DNA of 64,000 nt from Annulohypoxylon bovei var. microspora (Eukaryota > Ascomycota > Sordariomycetes > Xylariales > Hypoxylaceae), in contig MU405266.1 in NCBI GenBank assembly GCA_022836615.1, positions 62,001 through 126,000 of the forward strand, given 5' to 3'. This document shows, piece after piece, positions 20,282 to 32,093 of the stretch. How positions within the stretch are numbered: the stretch's first letter is position 1; the number at the start of each line of letters is the position of its first letter. The position numbers and the translations under genes are program-made. Under the pieces are notes generated by a model. The model ran no database searches, had not been told where the DNA came from, and was given only the letters and a program-made list of their open reading frames with translations.

Positions 20282-22399
20282 TTATATTTCATACCAATAA
20301 TCGTCATTGAGCCCCTCTCTACTCGGCACCACGCCAGCACCTTCCGGAGGTCCTGCATAGGTAGCTTCCATCCGTACATTGAGCAGTCTGATCTTCATGC
20401 CGTAGTCTTGGACCAGCTTGATTAGCTTATTAGTATCCGCTGTTATCGGAGCCTGTCCAAGCAGCATCAATAAGCCGTCGAGCCATTCCGATGCTAGGCT
20501 ATGGTTCAGGGGATGTAAAGTGAGCAATGGCGTCTCCTTGACTTCACCCAAGTCCTTAGCCTTGTTAACCTCGTCAGGGTTGACGTAACCGAAGATCGTA
20601 ATTTTCGTGCTGTTGCTTGTTCCATTTGTCTCGGTGGACGGAGCGGATACGTTGGAGGCAACAGAGCTGACTTGTCGCAAGTCTACCTTCTCGCCTAGAG
20701 CGTCCAAGCTCGGGCCCGGGCCAGTTCGCAATCCAAAATCAGCGTAGTGAAGGTAGCGCCGGTTATGCGACAATTTGGCGTATCGCCAAAGTGTACCATC
20801 AGTTCCGCGCCGATTTTGGATATTCGTCCCCTGGCTATCCTTTCTTGGTACTGGTTTTACAAACCAGGTGCCTTCCAAAAGACATCTAATACGTTGTTCC
20901 TTGACAAATGTAAGAGCTTCTTGATTTAGGCTGTCTCGCACTTTGTAAAGATGCTGGCCCCATTGGTCGTCGAATGAGAGCTCCAGGAGCTCCATCTGTA
21001 GTTCGCGTAATCGTCCAAAGTCGTACTCAACCAAGTCTTCCTCAACCTCTAAGATGTCTTTCGATCGGCCAGCCTGTCCTACAACCTGATCTATAAGTAT
21101 GCGGACTAATTCTGACACTTTCTCGAAATCATCCTGGTCTGCACCAGTAGATCTCCATAGTTTAAAAAATGCATTGAGTCCACCTGTGTGCAATCTAGAC
21201 CACTGAAGGAGTAACGGGCGGAAGAGTTTGTCTTGGTGCTTTCCATCTGATAGTTGGTATCCCCTTAGGTCTTCCATTTCTGATTTATCACAATCGAAAT
21301 GTTCGTATAAGATGAGGGTGATCGCTAAGCTCGCCCTCGCAACAGGACATCGCTCGTGGAGTGGTCTGGTTGACTGCTCTAAGAGCAACTTCTGGAAACC
21401 ATCTTCGTTCTTTCGCACGAAATCTGCGAGATCCATCAGGCCGAGGAATCCGGTGTTATCGAATTCTGCAGCTGGACTCTCCGTCTCGAAGCCGAGTCTT
21501 CTCCATTTCTCAGGGTTATGTCTTCTGCTTCCCCTTTTTCCAGACTCTTGAAGCTCCTCGACTTTTCCGATTCCGTTCACGTGGTCTCTGTTGGGTGCGC
21601 TCGCAAGATGAAGCCCTTTTAAGGCTCTTCTGTGTTCTGGTCTTTCGACATCAACCTGGACCTGTCGCCATTTTTGAAGCAGTACCTTAGTAAGAGACTG
21701 AAACTCCAATAGGGGGTGCGCGAGGTCTTGTAGTGCTGAGCTCTGCATCAGGTTGTATACCGCCTTGATTAGGCCTAGATCTTGCAATCGCCTTATGAAC
21801 TTAGGCCATTCTTCTCCAGTGCCTCCCATTCTGCCGGTTTCGTTACCATGTTCGCTCGAGACAGCATCCCTTATGAGAGCGTTAATCAACATAAGTGCGT
21901 TGGCGCAGAGGGCATGGTCTGCAGACTGGAGCTGCGTGATGACGAGTTCGAAGAACTGCGGGTAGACAGCCACGGCTGGCTTCAACGCGCGGAATCCAAA
22001 CGTAACAGGCGCACGGCCTCCTGACGACGTAGATTGCGAATGGCTAACAAGTGCGACGAGAATGGACATAGCACCTCGAAGAATGTTGACCAGCGGGTTC
22101 GTGACGATGAGTTCGACGACGCGCTCGACCAGGTCGCTCGCCGAGGGGCCCTCGAAGATATCCCAGCCCATATCGACTTCGAGCAGTCTACTTAGACTTT
22201 GTAGCGAGTATGCGAGTGTATTTCCGCCCGTACTCATGATCAATCGTCGCAGTATGATCAGACCGCCGGAAGATATGAAAACGTCTGCAAAGGAAGGGTC
22301 GTTTATGGAGGATTGCAGTTTGAAGACTGCCATTTTTCGGGCAGCATCTTCATCGCTGGCAAGTCGCGACAGCAGCGCGGGTATGTCTGCTTGATCCAT
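20282..22399 (-). CDS. ELMO/CED-12 domain protein
   Basis: Fungal member of the ELMO family, whose animal relatives pair with Dock proteins to activate Rac GTPases in actin and polarity control. Single exon of 705 aa from the ATG at 22399 (MDQADIPALLSRL); the open frame continues upstream only from a TTG, so the shorter start is preferred. The N-terminal half is an armadillo-like helical region (SINDPSFADVFISSGGL, LLEVDMGWDIFEG). The ELMO domain follows (ARASLAITLILYEHFDC to FRPLLLQWSRLHTGGLNAFF), and a PH-like domain near the C-terminus (TDGTLWRYAKLSHNRRYLHY) ends in a short tail. Domain order matches ELMO1/CED-12. Confidence 0.88.
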   Translation of the reverse strand: MDQADIPALLSRLASDEDAARKMAVFKLQSSINDPSFADVFISSGGLIILRRLIMSTGGNTLAYSLQSLSRLLEVDMGWDIFEGPSASDLVERVVELIVTNPLVNILRGAMSILVALVSHSQSTSSGGRAPVTFGFRALKPAVAVYPQFFELVITQLQSADHALCANALMLINALIRDAVSSEHGNETGRMGGTGEEWPKFIRRLQDLGLIKAVYNLMQSSALQDLAHPLLEFQSLTKVLLQKWRQVQVDVERPEHRRALKGLHLASAPNRDHVNGIGKVEELQESGKRGSRRHNPEKWRRLGFETESPAAEFDNTGFLGLMDLADFVRKNEDGFQKLLLEQSTRPLHERCPVARASLAITLILYEHFDCDKSEMEDLRGYQLSDGKHQDKLFRPLLLQWSRLHTGGLNAFFKLWRSTGADQDDFEKVSELVRILIDQVVGQAGRSKDILEVEEDLVEYDFGRLRELQMELLELSFDDQWGQHLYKVRDSLNQEALTFVKEQRIRCLLEGTWFVKPVPRKDSQGTNIQNRRGTDGTLWRYAKLSHNRRYLHYADFGLRTGPGPSLDALGEKVDLRQVSSVASNVSAPSTETNGTSNSTKITIFGYVNPDEVNKAKDLGEVKETPLLTLHPLNHSLASEWLDGLLMLLGQAPITADTNKLIKLVQDYGMKIRLLNVRMEATYAGPPEGAGVVPSREGLNDDYWYEI

Positions 22400-23188
22400 G
22401 GCGGTGGTAGGTGGATTGGAATCGTGAGGATTTGCGACTGAGATGGCGGGGAGCAAAATAGCCGGAGATGGATCGGCATGAATCAACGCGAAGTGGTTGC
22501 TAAAGGGCTAAAGAACCTCAACAAGGCACTATAAATGCATAGTCATCGGGTATAGTATGCAATGGCATGCGCACGAGTTGCGATCTTTTTGCTAAGAGTG
22601 TTGTAATGAGCTAGAGAGAAAGAAAAAAAACTAGCAACGCGGTTCGAGCGTGAAAGAGGGGAAAAAACGGGTGGATAGGGAGAAGTCGTACCTACCGGTA
22701 TAGCGCATGCGGTCTCGAATTAAGTCGGTGCAAAGGCATTGGGCAGGGAGAGGACCTTCCAAAGTTCCGACACACACGGGTGTGGGGCAGTTCCTATTTA
22801 GTTCTTAGCTCAGGTACCTTGAACCTATGGATTCCCCAATCAACGGTAAGTTGCTGTAGTGGAAAGTCTAAATTGCATCAGTGCGCCAGAGAAAGCAAAC
22901 TCAACACAATCAGGTAGGTAGACCCAAGTATGTAGTACAAAGTACCTAGGAACCTACATATCACAGTTTATTCTAGTCTTGTTTAACTAATAAAAATCGA
23001 AGTCTAGGAATCACGCGGATCAATATTATAAAATTAAAGATATAGTTAGTTCTATTTATCTTCACCTAGGTGGTGTATTTGTAATATATTTGATCCAACG
23101 TTCTACCACCCGTCAGTCATCCATTACTCTCTCGACACTTTACTAAAGTTGGAACGGCCAACATTACTGGCAGGTATCCTTAGGTATC
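22400..23188. other. Intergenic region with CCTAGG motifs
   Basis: About 790 bp with the ELMO gene promoter at its left end and the sugar transporter 3' flank at its right. CCTAGG-centred palindromes occur at about 22942-22952 and 23064-23073. No gene supported. Confidence 0.5.
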
Positions 23189-25187
23189 TTAAACCGTCGC
23201 TCTAGGCACTTCCTGTGTAGATGCAATCTTCTCGAGTTCTTCATGAACAACCGCATGAACATCTTCGCCTCTCTCCTTACGGTTCAACACGGCCTCAATT
23301 TCAGCTTCAAGACGAGAACCGCCCTTCTTAGTCCTCCATGCAGCCGGTGCACCCTTGGCAAACAGAAGTTCAATTTCTTCAATTGTCTTACCACAAGTCT
23401 CGGGGTAAGTGAACCAGGCCTGGATAGCTGCGCCGATGCAGAGCACGCCAAAGATAATGAACACCTTGTACTTAATGTTGAGGAAGGCCGGAGGGGTGAA
23501 GAGACCCAAGGCGAAGTTGAACAGCCAGTTAGCCACGGCAGCCAGCGACATACCGGTTGCACGCGTTCCCAGTGACCAAACCTCGGCCGCGTAGACCCAG
23601 GCGACAGGGGCTAAGGTAAGCGCATAGACGATGATGAGGAGGTAACTAAATGCGATAACGCCATGCGCGGGAGCGCCGGTAACTTTAATGACAACATTGT
23701 GGTTGCCACCGACACCCTCGGGGACTGAAACGCTGTAGGTACCGAGCAAGCCACCAACGACAAAGTGGCAGACAGCCATACCGATAGCACCATAGACAAG
23801 AAGCGCTCGACGACCAGTGCGGTCGATGAAAAAGAACATTATAGTTGTGAAACTAAACATAACTAGTTAGTATCCGTCATAATATAGTGTACAGGTTAAG
23901 TAACTTACATGATGAAGAGGGCATATTGAATACCAGAAGAAATAAGGTTAATATCTCCTTGTAGATCAGCCATCAAGAAGACATATCCAATGTAGTATAC
24001 GATGACATTAGCACCGCTCATTTGCTATAAAAGTGTGTCAGTCTCTTATAAGTTCATCTCGGTAGTATCTCATATAAGACTTACCTGCCACGCCTGTACA
24101 CTCATTCCAGCGAGAGTTCGTTTCCACATGCCGTTGGCGAAAAACTTTCTCCATCCTTGAATTGTCTCACGCTCTGCCCTGAGAACAGTGTAGATTTCTT
24201 CCCACTCCGCAACGACAACAGGGTCATCCTTATTGCCTCCAGCTTGGATATCGGCGAGGGTTTGGATCGCCTCCTCCTCACGGCCGACCTTAGCAAGCCA
24301 TCTTGGAGATCGAGGAAGAAACGGAAGACCGATCATGAGAACAACGCAGGGAATAAATTGTGTTCCCCACGCAGTTCGGAATGACGCTGTACCTTCCATC
24401 TTAGAGCACTACAGCATTGATAATTAGTTGCTGTCATTTTATGAAGGGCTCCATGGGATAAGGCGGGTGTATTTTTCTTTTCTTTTTCAGATGATAGTGT
24501 AGGTAAAACATTGTTAGAGAAACCACTTACGCCGTAGCCAATGAAGTACATGATCAAGATACCCCATTCAATAGCAAGTTGCTGGATGAGGATGATGCGA
24601 CCCCGAGTGTCCTACAAATTGTTAGAGATCCCTACTTATGTGCAGCACAGGTACATCCATAGAGTGCGACTTACTCGTGGAGCGATCTCGGCGAGGTAAA
24701 CTGGGACTTGGGATGAAGTGATACCGACGCAGACACCGTTCAAGACACGACCTGCAATCAACGAGCCAACCCCGTTGGTGGAAACTTGGACTGCGGTCCC
24801 AGCTAACCACCAGAGGCAAGCAAACATGATACTAAATACACATAAGATTCAAGGCTCAGGTTGATACGAATAGGGTGTCAATAACGCACCTGTCACGGCG
24901 ACCCCATTTGTCGGATATGGGGCCGGCCATCAAACTACCAACAACAGACCCAGCAGCGAGAGCAGAACCAATGGCGCCCTGAGTAAGACCCGACGGATTG
25001 TTGAAGTAATTGATGTACTGGTCGGTAATGACGATAGCAGACATGGACGAGATATCGAAACCAAAGAGCATACCTCCAACAGTGGCTATAATAGCCATGA
25101 AGTAGGTATTCGCTGATGAGACATGTGAGCATGGCGCATACGGATAGGATCTGACATTGACATACTGATCTTTGGAAGCCTCGACAT
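23189..25187 (-). CDS. MFS sugar transporter (monosaccharide:H+ symporter type)
   Basis: Plasma-membrane sugar permease of the major facilitator superfamily. Seven exons (25187-25166, 25112-24890, 24831-24675, 24611-24531, 24408-24085, 24024-23909, 23852-23189) join in frame to 528 aa, consistent with 12 membrane helices. Family signatures: GGMLFGFDISSMS in helix 1, the SDKWGRRD loop, the RVLNGVCVGITSSQVPVYLAEIAPR block, PRSPRWL, FFFIDRTGRR, and PETCGKTIEEIE near the C-terminus. It resembles high-affinity glucose/hexose transporters, but the substrate cannot be read from sequence. The first exon is only 22 nt and encodes MSRLPKI, which automated calls easily miss. A doubtful small gene lies head-to-head 206 bp away. 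Confidence 0.9.
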
Positions 25188-25393
25188 CTTGATGGCTTCC
25201 CTCGAAGGCTCGTCTCAGAAGGGGGAAAGCAAATTGACACGTGAAGTCAAAACCAGACAGCAAAGGTAGGTAGCTTGAAGAACAATTTCCATCTTAGGTG
25301 GAGCGAACCCTTCATATAATAAAGCTCACTTGCATGCATCCGATGACACCCAACGACACCAAGTCGTAGAATTCCTCGTGCTTACTGCGTAGC
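25188..25393. promoter_or_regulatory. Promoter region of sugar transporter
   Basis: 206 bp between the transporter start and the divergent candidate gene. No specific operator was recognised. Confidence 0.35.
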
Positions 25394-25768
25394 ATGGACA
25401 ATCTTGGGCCCATTCGGGATTTTCCCGCCGTGCAGGGAAGTACGCGTCGGGCCATACACCCATATGAGGAGCTTCACGAAGCACCGGTCCAGGCTTGCGA
25501 TGCGGAGGAGAGGGAAAGGCGAGCTGCTATAGGTGCAATATCTCATCCACTCACCCTAGGTGAACTCACGGTTGGGGCCGACGTCACATTCTCAGAAGTA
25601 TCCCAGATCCTTCAACTGCAAGGCGAACCTATGGTGAGCTTCTCAGACAGCCAGGCCGTATGTTTCTCCACATATCCTCTTGCAATGTTACAGTCGATGT
25701 CAAACCACCAATCGCCACCTTGTTGTGACTGTGCGGTCCTCCACATCACGCCGTTAGATACGGGGTAA
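25394..25768 (+). CDS. Hypothetical small protein, possibly spliced
   Basis: ATG-initiated frame of 124 codons with coding-like codon use over its first 80 codons (GELTVGADVTFSEVSQILQL). A well-formed 60-nt intron is present (donor after base 25633, acceptor before 25694), whose removal keeps the frame and gives 104 aa. Because the intron length is a multiple of three and has no stop, retention also leaves an open protein. A further donor at 25765 could lead to a third exon ending at about 25844. I recognise no family. It may be a real orphan gene or a chance frame. Confidence 0.35.
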   Translation: MDNLGPIRDFPAVQGSTRRAIHPYEELHEAPVQACDAEERERRAAIGAISHPLTLGELTVGADVTFSEVSQILQLQGEPMVSFSDSQAVCFSTYPLAMLQSMSNHQSPPCCDCAVLHITPLDTG

Positions 25769-25844
25769 GTAAAGAAAATGCGGAGGTGAGAAGACATAAA
25801 CTCGCAGGCTAGCTCTTGTTCGGACCGACGAACCAGCTTGGTGA

Positions 25845-26604
25845 TTGGTGCGCATCAACGCTCGAGATCGTTTAGGATTATTAGTGTGGAGATTTCTTGC
25901 TAGGCGCAACAAATCCCGGAGATAGTCACTTGTGGGGAACTGGTGCAATTTCACTGAACTTGGAGAAATCCTTGAAAGGTTGAAAGGCTTCGATTAGCAC
26001 CCATGTAACCCATGAGAACGTGTCTGGGTTAGGGACGTACTAAGTTCATGAGGCCATCGTATACAATGTCAGGTTACCATGTAGTACAAAAAGACGAAAG
26101 AACATACCTAGTTATTCCTAGAGTTAGTTATAACTAATGGTTAGAAGTCAATAGTAAAATATTTGGAGTTTAGTCGGCCCTATTGCTCAACATCATATCA
26201 TAGATATATGATGAACCAATGAGTCTAACATAACAGAAAGGGACCAGGGTACTTAACGACTATACAGTATATGTATAATCTAGATTCCCTAACTAGGTAC
26301 CTGATATATAGAGCCCCCGCAGAATTGAGGCAGTTGACTCAAAGTTGTTCGGTTATAAGGTGGTACAAGAATACATTGTAGATCGCTGCGGCGACTCGAT
26401 GGGATACTGATGTTTATTGGATCTCTTATACTAGGTAGCTTTCCCTATCCCCCACATTTAAGTAACCAGCTGTTGATTGGGGATTCTAGAAGCACGCGAG
26501 TCTCACAAGCTAAACCCGATCAAAACACAAGAATAGAATCGAGACTGCAGCTGGCAGAGATCTACAAGTCCGTACATATGCTGAAACTTCTGCAATGCTT
26601 CGAC
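25845..26604. other. Intergenic region, AT-rich
   Basis: About 760 bp, rich in A/T around 26090-26340, with a CTAGGTACC motif near 26293. No supported gene. Confidence 0.5.
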
Positions 26605-27229
26605 TCAAGTAGAGCGAGATCCCGGCGGAGGAAGTGCTTCGGGTCCGAAAGACAAGGGTAACAACTAGCCGCACGACTCTTAGCTTTTGTATATCTAATA
26701 GAAACATTAGTCATCTTACCTGTTCGAGACGCAATACCGTATAGTCGTCATTCTTATCGAACATGATGATTGGAACGGAAAGATCGCAGAATTCACGGAT
26801 GCTTTAAGAGTTAGAAATGCTAATGAGCTCATGCAGACTTATAAAATAACGAAACACGGACTAAACCTACAATTGACGGCACATTCCACAAGGGCTAGCC
26901 GGAGGAGAGATATCGGTTGACACAGCTACAGCCTTCATCTTTTGGTGTCCTTCGGTAACAGCCTTGCCGAAGGCTACACGCTCAGCGCACGTACCGACCG
27001 GATACGAGGCGTTCTCGACATTGGCTCCGCTGAAATAGACGCCATCAACAGAGAGGATTGCTGAGCCAACTCGAAACTGACTATACGGACAGTAGGCTGT
27101 CGATTTGGCGGCAACACATCGTTGATGTAGTTCACCAAACTCCTCCTTCGTCAACCCATAAGTCGAACATGTCTTCTTGACTGAATCTGCGTCTTTGGCG
27201 GAGTGTCTCTCGTATTGTGAAGACATCAT
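26605..27229 (-). CDS. Cytidine deaminase
   Basis: Zinc enzyme of pyrimidine salvage that deaminates cytidine and deoxycytidine. Three exons (27229-26871, 26801-26720, 26664-26605) join to 166 aa, the normal length for the homotetrameric class. The zinc site is complete: Cys81-Ala-Glu83 in the VGTCAERVAF segment (Glu83 catalytic) and Cys114/Cys117 in PCGMCRQFIREFC, where the first intron interrupts the motif. The N-terminal substrate segment AYCPYSQFRVGSAIL and the C-terminal LLPLSFGPEAL are typical. The last exon is just 60 nt. Confidence 0.94.
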
Positions 27230-29043
27230 GGCTTTCTCAAAAGTAGGTGAAGCGGTGTTGAAGCTGGATGGAGCCCGAGTCCGTCTCCAACCGTCTGGAT
27301 ACTCCAGCGAATGATCATTAGTCAGGTGTTACATAAATACTTTTATACAATGACGGAATGGAGCAAAGCCAGCACAATTATCTTATCTTTCTAAGTACCT
27401 ACCTATCAGACTATCAATGTTCCTACCTGTCTCATGATAAGGGCTTCGACTCCGCTTCTTCATTCATCCTACCATCTTACTTTTTACTAAGAATACTCGA
27501 CTCGACTCGACTCGCTTATTATCGGGATTCGTTTTTCTACAACAATCGTCTCTAATTCGTTAATAGATAAACGTACGTTGACTATTTCTATCGCATCGTT
27601 TAAGTAAACGGGAATCACTTACAAAACTAGAGCTAGTCGGTAACTGTAAGGACAAGGGAAGGACGAAGTCGACTCACAATGCACCATCATCATAATAAGA
27701 GTCGCGTTTTTAATGTAACCTTAAGACGAGAAACTACTCCCCAGGAAACAAGCAGAGTGAGAGTGAGCTATCAAACTTAACATGCTTCTGGCTTCTAGAG
27801 ACACCCCGAAGACCTAAGTCAACGTCTATTTAACCCAGAGATATCTGCGCACTGGAAGTCAGCTTCCACTCCCACAGTGAGAGGTCAGGCCACATATGAA
27901 TCTCAGTCTCGCTACAAAACAAGAAGTCTAGGCACCATAACTAGGTATCATGGGCCTGATTAGTACGAGCATCTTAAAACATCGTACCTAGTATGTAATA
28001 CTATCTGCGAAACAAAGCTTCTCCGGGGGTTACATGAGGATCTCGCTCTTAATAGCAGTGTTGCTAAGAGATAGGCGACTATTGAAATGTAAGTGTGTAC
28101 CTAATTGAAAGATTTATTGGTTATTTAGTCTCATGCATAATGTTATTTTACAGATGCTTTGAAATGAAAAGTGCCATTCAATCGGACTTTATTGCATGGG
28201 CCCTCGAAGCCACAGGTTTTATAATTGTGAGCCGGGTCGCTGGTATTACCTATTATGTACGTCATGTGTGACTTCAGGAACAGAAGTAAGATGTGGGAAT
28301 TGGGACTTTAGGTTTGAATGAACACCAGACGACGAGACCGTTTACCAAACTCGCGGATATTGGGAAACTTTAAAGTTAGTTTCCATCTGAGAGTGATAGA
28401 TGAAATAAGATTAAGTTATTCTCTACCTTAACATCCCCTGCTACCGTACTTAGCACTTAGATAGGTGAAGGACTGCATACCTAGTATTGTGCCTCGCACC
28501 CACACGACAGTCCGACGATGCCAGGGAGGTGACAGCCACACGGATCGAGATCACCAGACCTATCACACGAGCACAATAGGGTTCGTATATGTCTTGGTGA
28601 CGCCAGCGGACGCCACATCCTGCTGTTAAAACTTGAACTGGCTGAGAAGCTGATGTTCAAAATCAAGGCAATAGGATCAGCAGTGATGTCATACACCGCG
28701 ACCTCCGTCGACCCCAGACACCCGTGCTACGGGAGCCCGTTTATAAACACGACGGCGCCGGCACTCGATGTTAGTTTCGATCTCGCGCGGGAAGACTAAG
28801 GTAATGTAACATTAATTCCCGTTGCCTCCCAGGAGAAAATAGAAAATACCTACTTATCGAGTGTATCAAATATCGCAACTCTAGCAGTCCTCTTAAGCAG
28901 TGTATAGAGCAAGGCGCAGCCAGCGACTGGAAGGAAGAAGGATTCTCCAAAACAAAAACAGGAGCACATTCTTCAATTTTATACTATAATATATACCCAG
29001 GCATCTTATTGCTTAAACAACCCCAAGAAACACCTCCGAAACC
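27230..29043. other. Intergenic region, no supported gene
   Basis: About 1.8 kb between divergent genes (cytidine deaminase to the left, GC-rich LURP-like gene to the right). It holds an ACTCG pentamer repeat at 27495-27514. Frames of 60-70 codons are present but lack any recognisable coding character. Confidence 0.5.
27495..27514. repeat. Pentanucleotide tandem repeat ACTCG
   Basis: Four perfect copies of ACTCG, seen directly, upstream of the cytidine deaminase gene. Confidence 0.85.
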
Positions 29044-29700
29044 ATGGGTCACCCATTCCACCCCGACGACTTCCCCCTCAACACGGATGTCATCCTGCAG
29101 CCGACGAAGATCTTCTACCTGAAGGGATGCATCCACTTCAAGCAGACGGCGCAGATCCTCGACCTCTCGGGGCGCGTGAGCTCGCTCTTCACGGGGGACT
29201 TCAACCACGCCTGGCTCGACGAGGCCGAGCAGGTCGCGCGCAAGCTCTCGCAGTCGTCCTCACCGTCCTACGAGATCAAGTCCAGCGGCAACATGATGCG
29301 GACGCTCAAGACCATCACCGACGGCTCCGGGGGCAAGGTATGCGACCTGAACATCACCTTCGTCTCCTTCGGCTCGAGCACCGTGCGCTTCCCCAAGGAC
29401 AGCCCGCACTCGCGCCACGAGATCGAGCTGTGCCCCGTCGGCGGCCGCTCCAGCGGCGAGGACAGCAAGCACGAGGCCTTCGTCAAGAACAGCATCCCCT
29501 ACTTCTGGGACATGACCCGCGGCCGCGTCGGCATCCTGTACAAGTGCCTGAACCAGAAGCGCGTCGAGATCGGCCGCGTCGCCGGCTACGGCTTCGACAA
29601 GGACGCCGTCATAGCCCTGAACGGGAACGAGTTGGACGACGTCGTGGCGATTTCGACCTGTATTATCTTGCTTAATGGGCGCGATGCTATGGATGCTTAG
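29044..29700 (+). CDS. LURP-one/tubby C-terminal-like protein
   Basis: Single exon of 218 aa starting at an ATG in a good context (ACCATGG). The pattern fits the tubby-like/LURP-one fold: an opening strand with TKIFYLKGCIHFKQ, a later strand with ILYKCLNQKRVEIGRV, and a C-terminal hydrophobic helix (VVAISTCIILL) followed by a short polar tail. The assignment is by overall layout rather than by a strict motif, so the function (possibly membrane or lipid association) is inference. Codons are almost all G/C-ending: 19 of 20 in bases 29101-29160. This sets it apart from the AT-rich flanks and produces a long spurious frame in another reading frame. Confidence 0.72.
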   Translation: MGHPFHPDDFPLNTDVILQPTKIFYLKGCIHFKQTAQILDLSGRVSSLFTGDFNHAWLDEAEQVARKLSQSSSPSYEIKSSGNMMRTLKTITDGSGGKVCDLNITFVSFGSSTVRFPKDSPHSRHEIELCPVGGRSSGEDSKHEAFVKNSIPYFWDMTRGRVGILYKCLNQKRVEIGRVAGYGFDKDAVIALNGNELDDVVAISTCIILLNGRDAMDA

Positions 29701-29962
29701 GGGAGCGGACGTGCTACGAAATGGAACGAGGTGAAATGACTTGACGAAGAGCGACTAGCGATATGCATTTGAGAGAAGGTGTTGGTGACTTCACTAGTTA
29801 CTCAAATGTACTAATAAGTTTGTAATCACATTTATAATGATACAATTCTCTACACGCCAGTCTATAGCCCTCCTTCGAGTAATCGTGAAAGTGGTACCGG
29901 TAAGGAACCTGTAATGTCTAATATATCAGCCGCTCAAAACGCCTTATTCTGAAACTCCTGCT

Positions 29963-31299
29963 TCATTCCATACCCCAGAACTTGTATATATGTTCTAACG
30001 CCTGCGGCCCGTGTGTGAATGGAAAGTTGTGTGATCCAGGTACGACACGCCAGTATACATTATCCTTGCCGCCGAGAAGGGGAAGGGCATCTTCGGCATA
30101 GTCGTCTCTCTGGATTAGATTATCGTCTTTGCCAAGCAATACGGCGGTGGTCCCCGGCTTTCGCTTGGCTAGCTGTCGCCAATAATCATGCTGCTCCATC
30201 AACGGCGCATATCGAATCGTAGACATAAAAGCCTGCACGAATCCCTTGTGGAAGTCGAGCGTCCAGTGCACACATTTGAGGACTTGGAGCTCGAAGGGGG
30301 TCTGGGGCGGCTCGTCTACGGGATCTACGGCTTCTTGCACCGCAACATCGATATAATCCTCCTTGTGCTCGCTCTTAAGTGGAGCTTCCGCGGATGCGTC
30401 AGAAATTGACTTCCTAACCTTTTTAGACACGGCTGAGGCGATGGGTTGCCGTAAGCGACGCTTAGTGATCCACGAGAGGATACGCTCGGGTATGATACCA
30501 GATGTGAAAATTAACCGACTCGCACCGCCGATGTTTTCCGCGCGGATGAGTCCGGCGGGTGCGAGGAGGATTAGAGTCTCAACCATGTTAGGAAAGGTAG
30601 CCGTGAAGTTGGCGGCGATACCGCCGCCGAGCGAGTACCCGACGACGTTGAGGCCATTGTCACCGGTCCAAGACAGCGGCGAGGATGCTAGAACGAGTAA
30701 TATTTGAGTGACAAACAATCTCGTGTCATAAGGCACGTCGCCGGGTGCGTCACTGAAGCCTCTCCCAAATAAGTCCTACAAGCTGTTAGTGAAGTTCCAT
30801 AAGTTAAAATTTCACTATACGGGTGCTTATTGAGATGTACCTACATAAAGCATAACCCGACAACCGTTCTCGGCAAGTGGTATCGCAATATCCTTTAGAG
30901 TCATGCATGATGTGCTGATTCCATGGATGAATAAGACTTTGCGACCATCCTCAGGTCCAAATTCATACACACGGATATTGCCGTACTAGGAACTAAGCGT
31001 TAGATCACTATCTTGTACTTTCACTCATAGAAAATAATCGCGAATGGACAACTTACTGGTGTAACTACATCTCGGGCGCCTGGAAAGGTGTCAGGACTGT
31101 ACGGAACTTGAGCAAGTTCGGCTTCGGATAGCTTATGGAAACCAGTGGTGAGAGGACCGGGAATGACGGCGCGCTTCTGAGGCCATAGCGTGAACCGAGC
31201 GAGTGAAGTGAGCGCAACGGTTACGGCGACGGTTGTTGCGATAACCGTAGTTGACCGGATGTCCGGCGGGGCCTCGAGGCACTTGGAGATGACTTCCAT
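29963..31299 (-). CDS. Alpha/beta hydrolase, N-terminally membrane anchored
   Basis: Three exons (31299-31057, 30985-30845, 30775-29963) join in frame to 398 aa. The N-terminus has a hydrophobic segment at about residues 17-36 (TVIATTVAVTVALTSL), suggesting a signal anchor. The hydrolase core follows: LFIHGIST (oxyanion region), DLFGRGFSD, the nucleophile elbow GYSLGGG (Ser nucleophile), an acid region with LLGKDDNLI, and the C-terminal His in PGSHNFPFTHGP. The triad therefore appears complete. The substrate is unknown; fungal proteins of this type are annotated only as serine hydrolases or lipases. Confidence 0.88.
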
Positions 31300-32093
31300 T
31301 CCAGCTGAAACTGGTATTCACGCCTTCCACCCAACGTTCGAAGGGCTTACGATACTATTTGGATGTCTCGGTAAAACTTTAGGTACGTATAGGTAGGTAT
31401 TCAACAAATCTATATTTCCGCAGATATGTAGGTGAGAAGGAAACGCCGGGACCGCGTATACGAACTTAAGACGGCGAGGTATAGAAATATTCAAATCGTG
31501 AAGGTTACCTCAATGTATGACGAGGCGTAATTATGTGTTGTTAATGTGTTGTTAGTCAGTCACAAGAGACACACACCGAGCTCAGCTGACTGGAACGCTA
31601 GTTATGTATAATTGCATAGTGGTAACTTAAAAAGCCCCCACGGCCACCCATTATTCCCACGTGGCAGCCTGGGAACTGTATGACAAGGGATGATTTTTAG
31701 TACCATCCCACTTTATACACTTCCGCCTATCTAGAGTTTCGCCTCGTTTGTCTTCTTTCCCGTGATACTGGTAAATGACTAACCTATAACTAACTTTTAT
31801 CTGATAAGTCGCATGATCTCTTCAAGGCTTTCTATCTTAGTATCACCTCTAGTTTCACACCAGCTTCTAAGACCTACGCTGTATCATCTCTAACAGAAGC
31901 GCATATCAGACTTGAGTCAAGATCACACCATGTATTTATAGATCGTTTCCTACCTACATAGGCTGGAAATGTCTAGAGACCAACCAAATGGCAACCATAT
32001 ACACCTTCGAGAACGAACATACACATTTGTGTATACATAGCGACGAAGAAATACTAAAGTATTGAAGCGGCCAAGGCTAGTCTTGTGACGAGA
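31300..32093. other. Intergenic region, no supported gene
   Basis: About 790 bp holding the hydrolase promoter and the 3' flank of the dehydrogenase gene. Nothing else recognised. Confidence 0.5.

Noticed and set aside
29127..29675. Overlapping plus-strand frame of 182 codons rich in Arg and Pro
   Set aside because: Alternate frame of the GC-rich LURP-like gene; the Arg/Pro/Gln bias is the usual shadow of G/C-ending codons.
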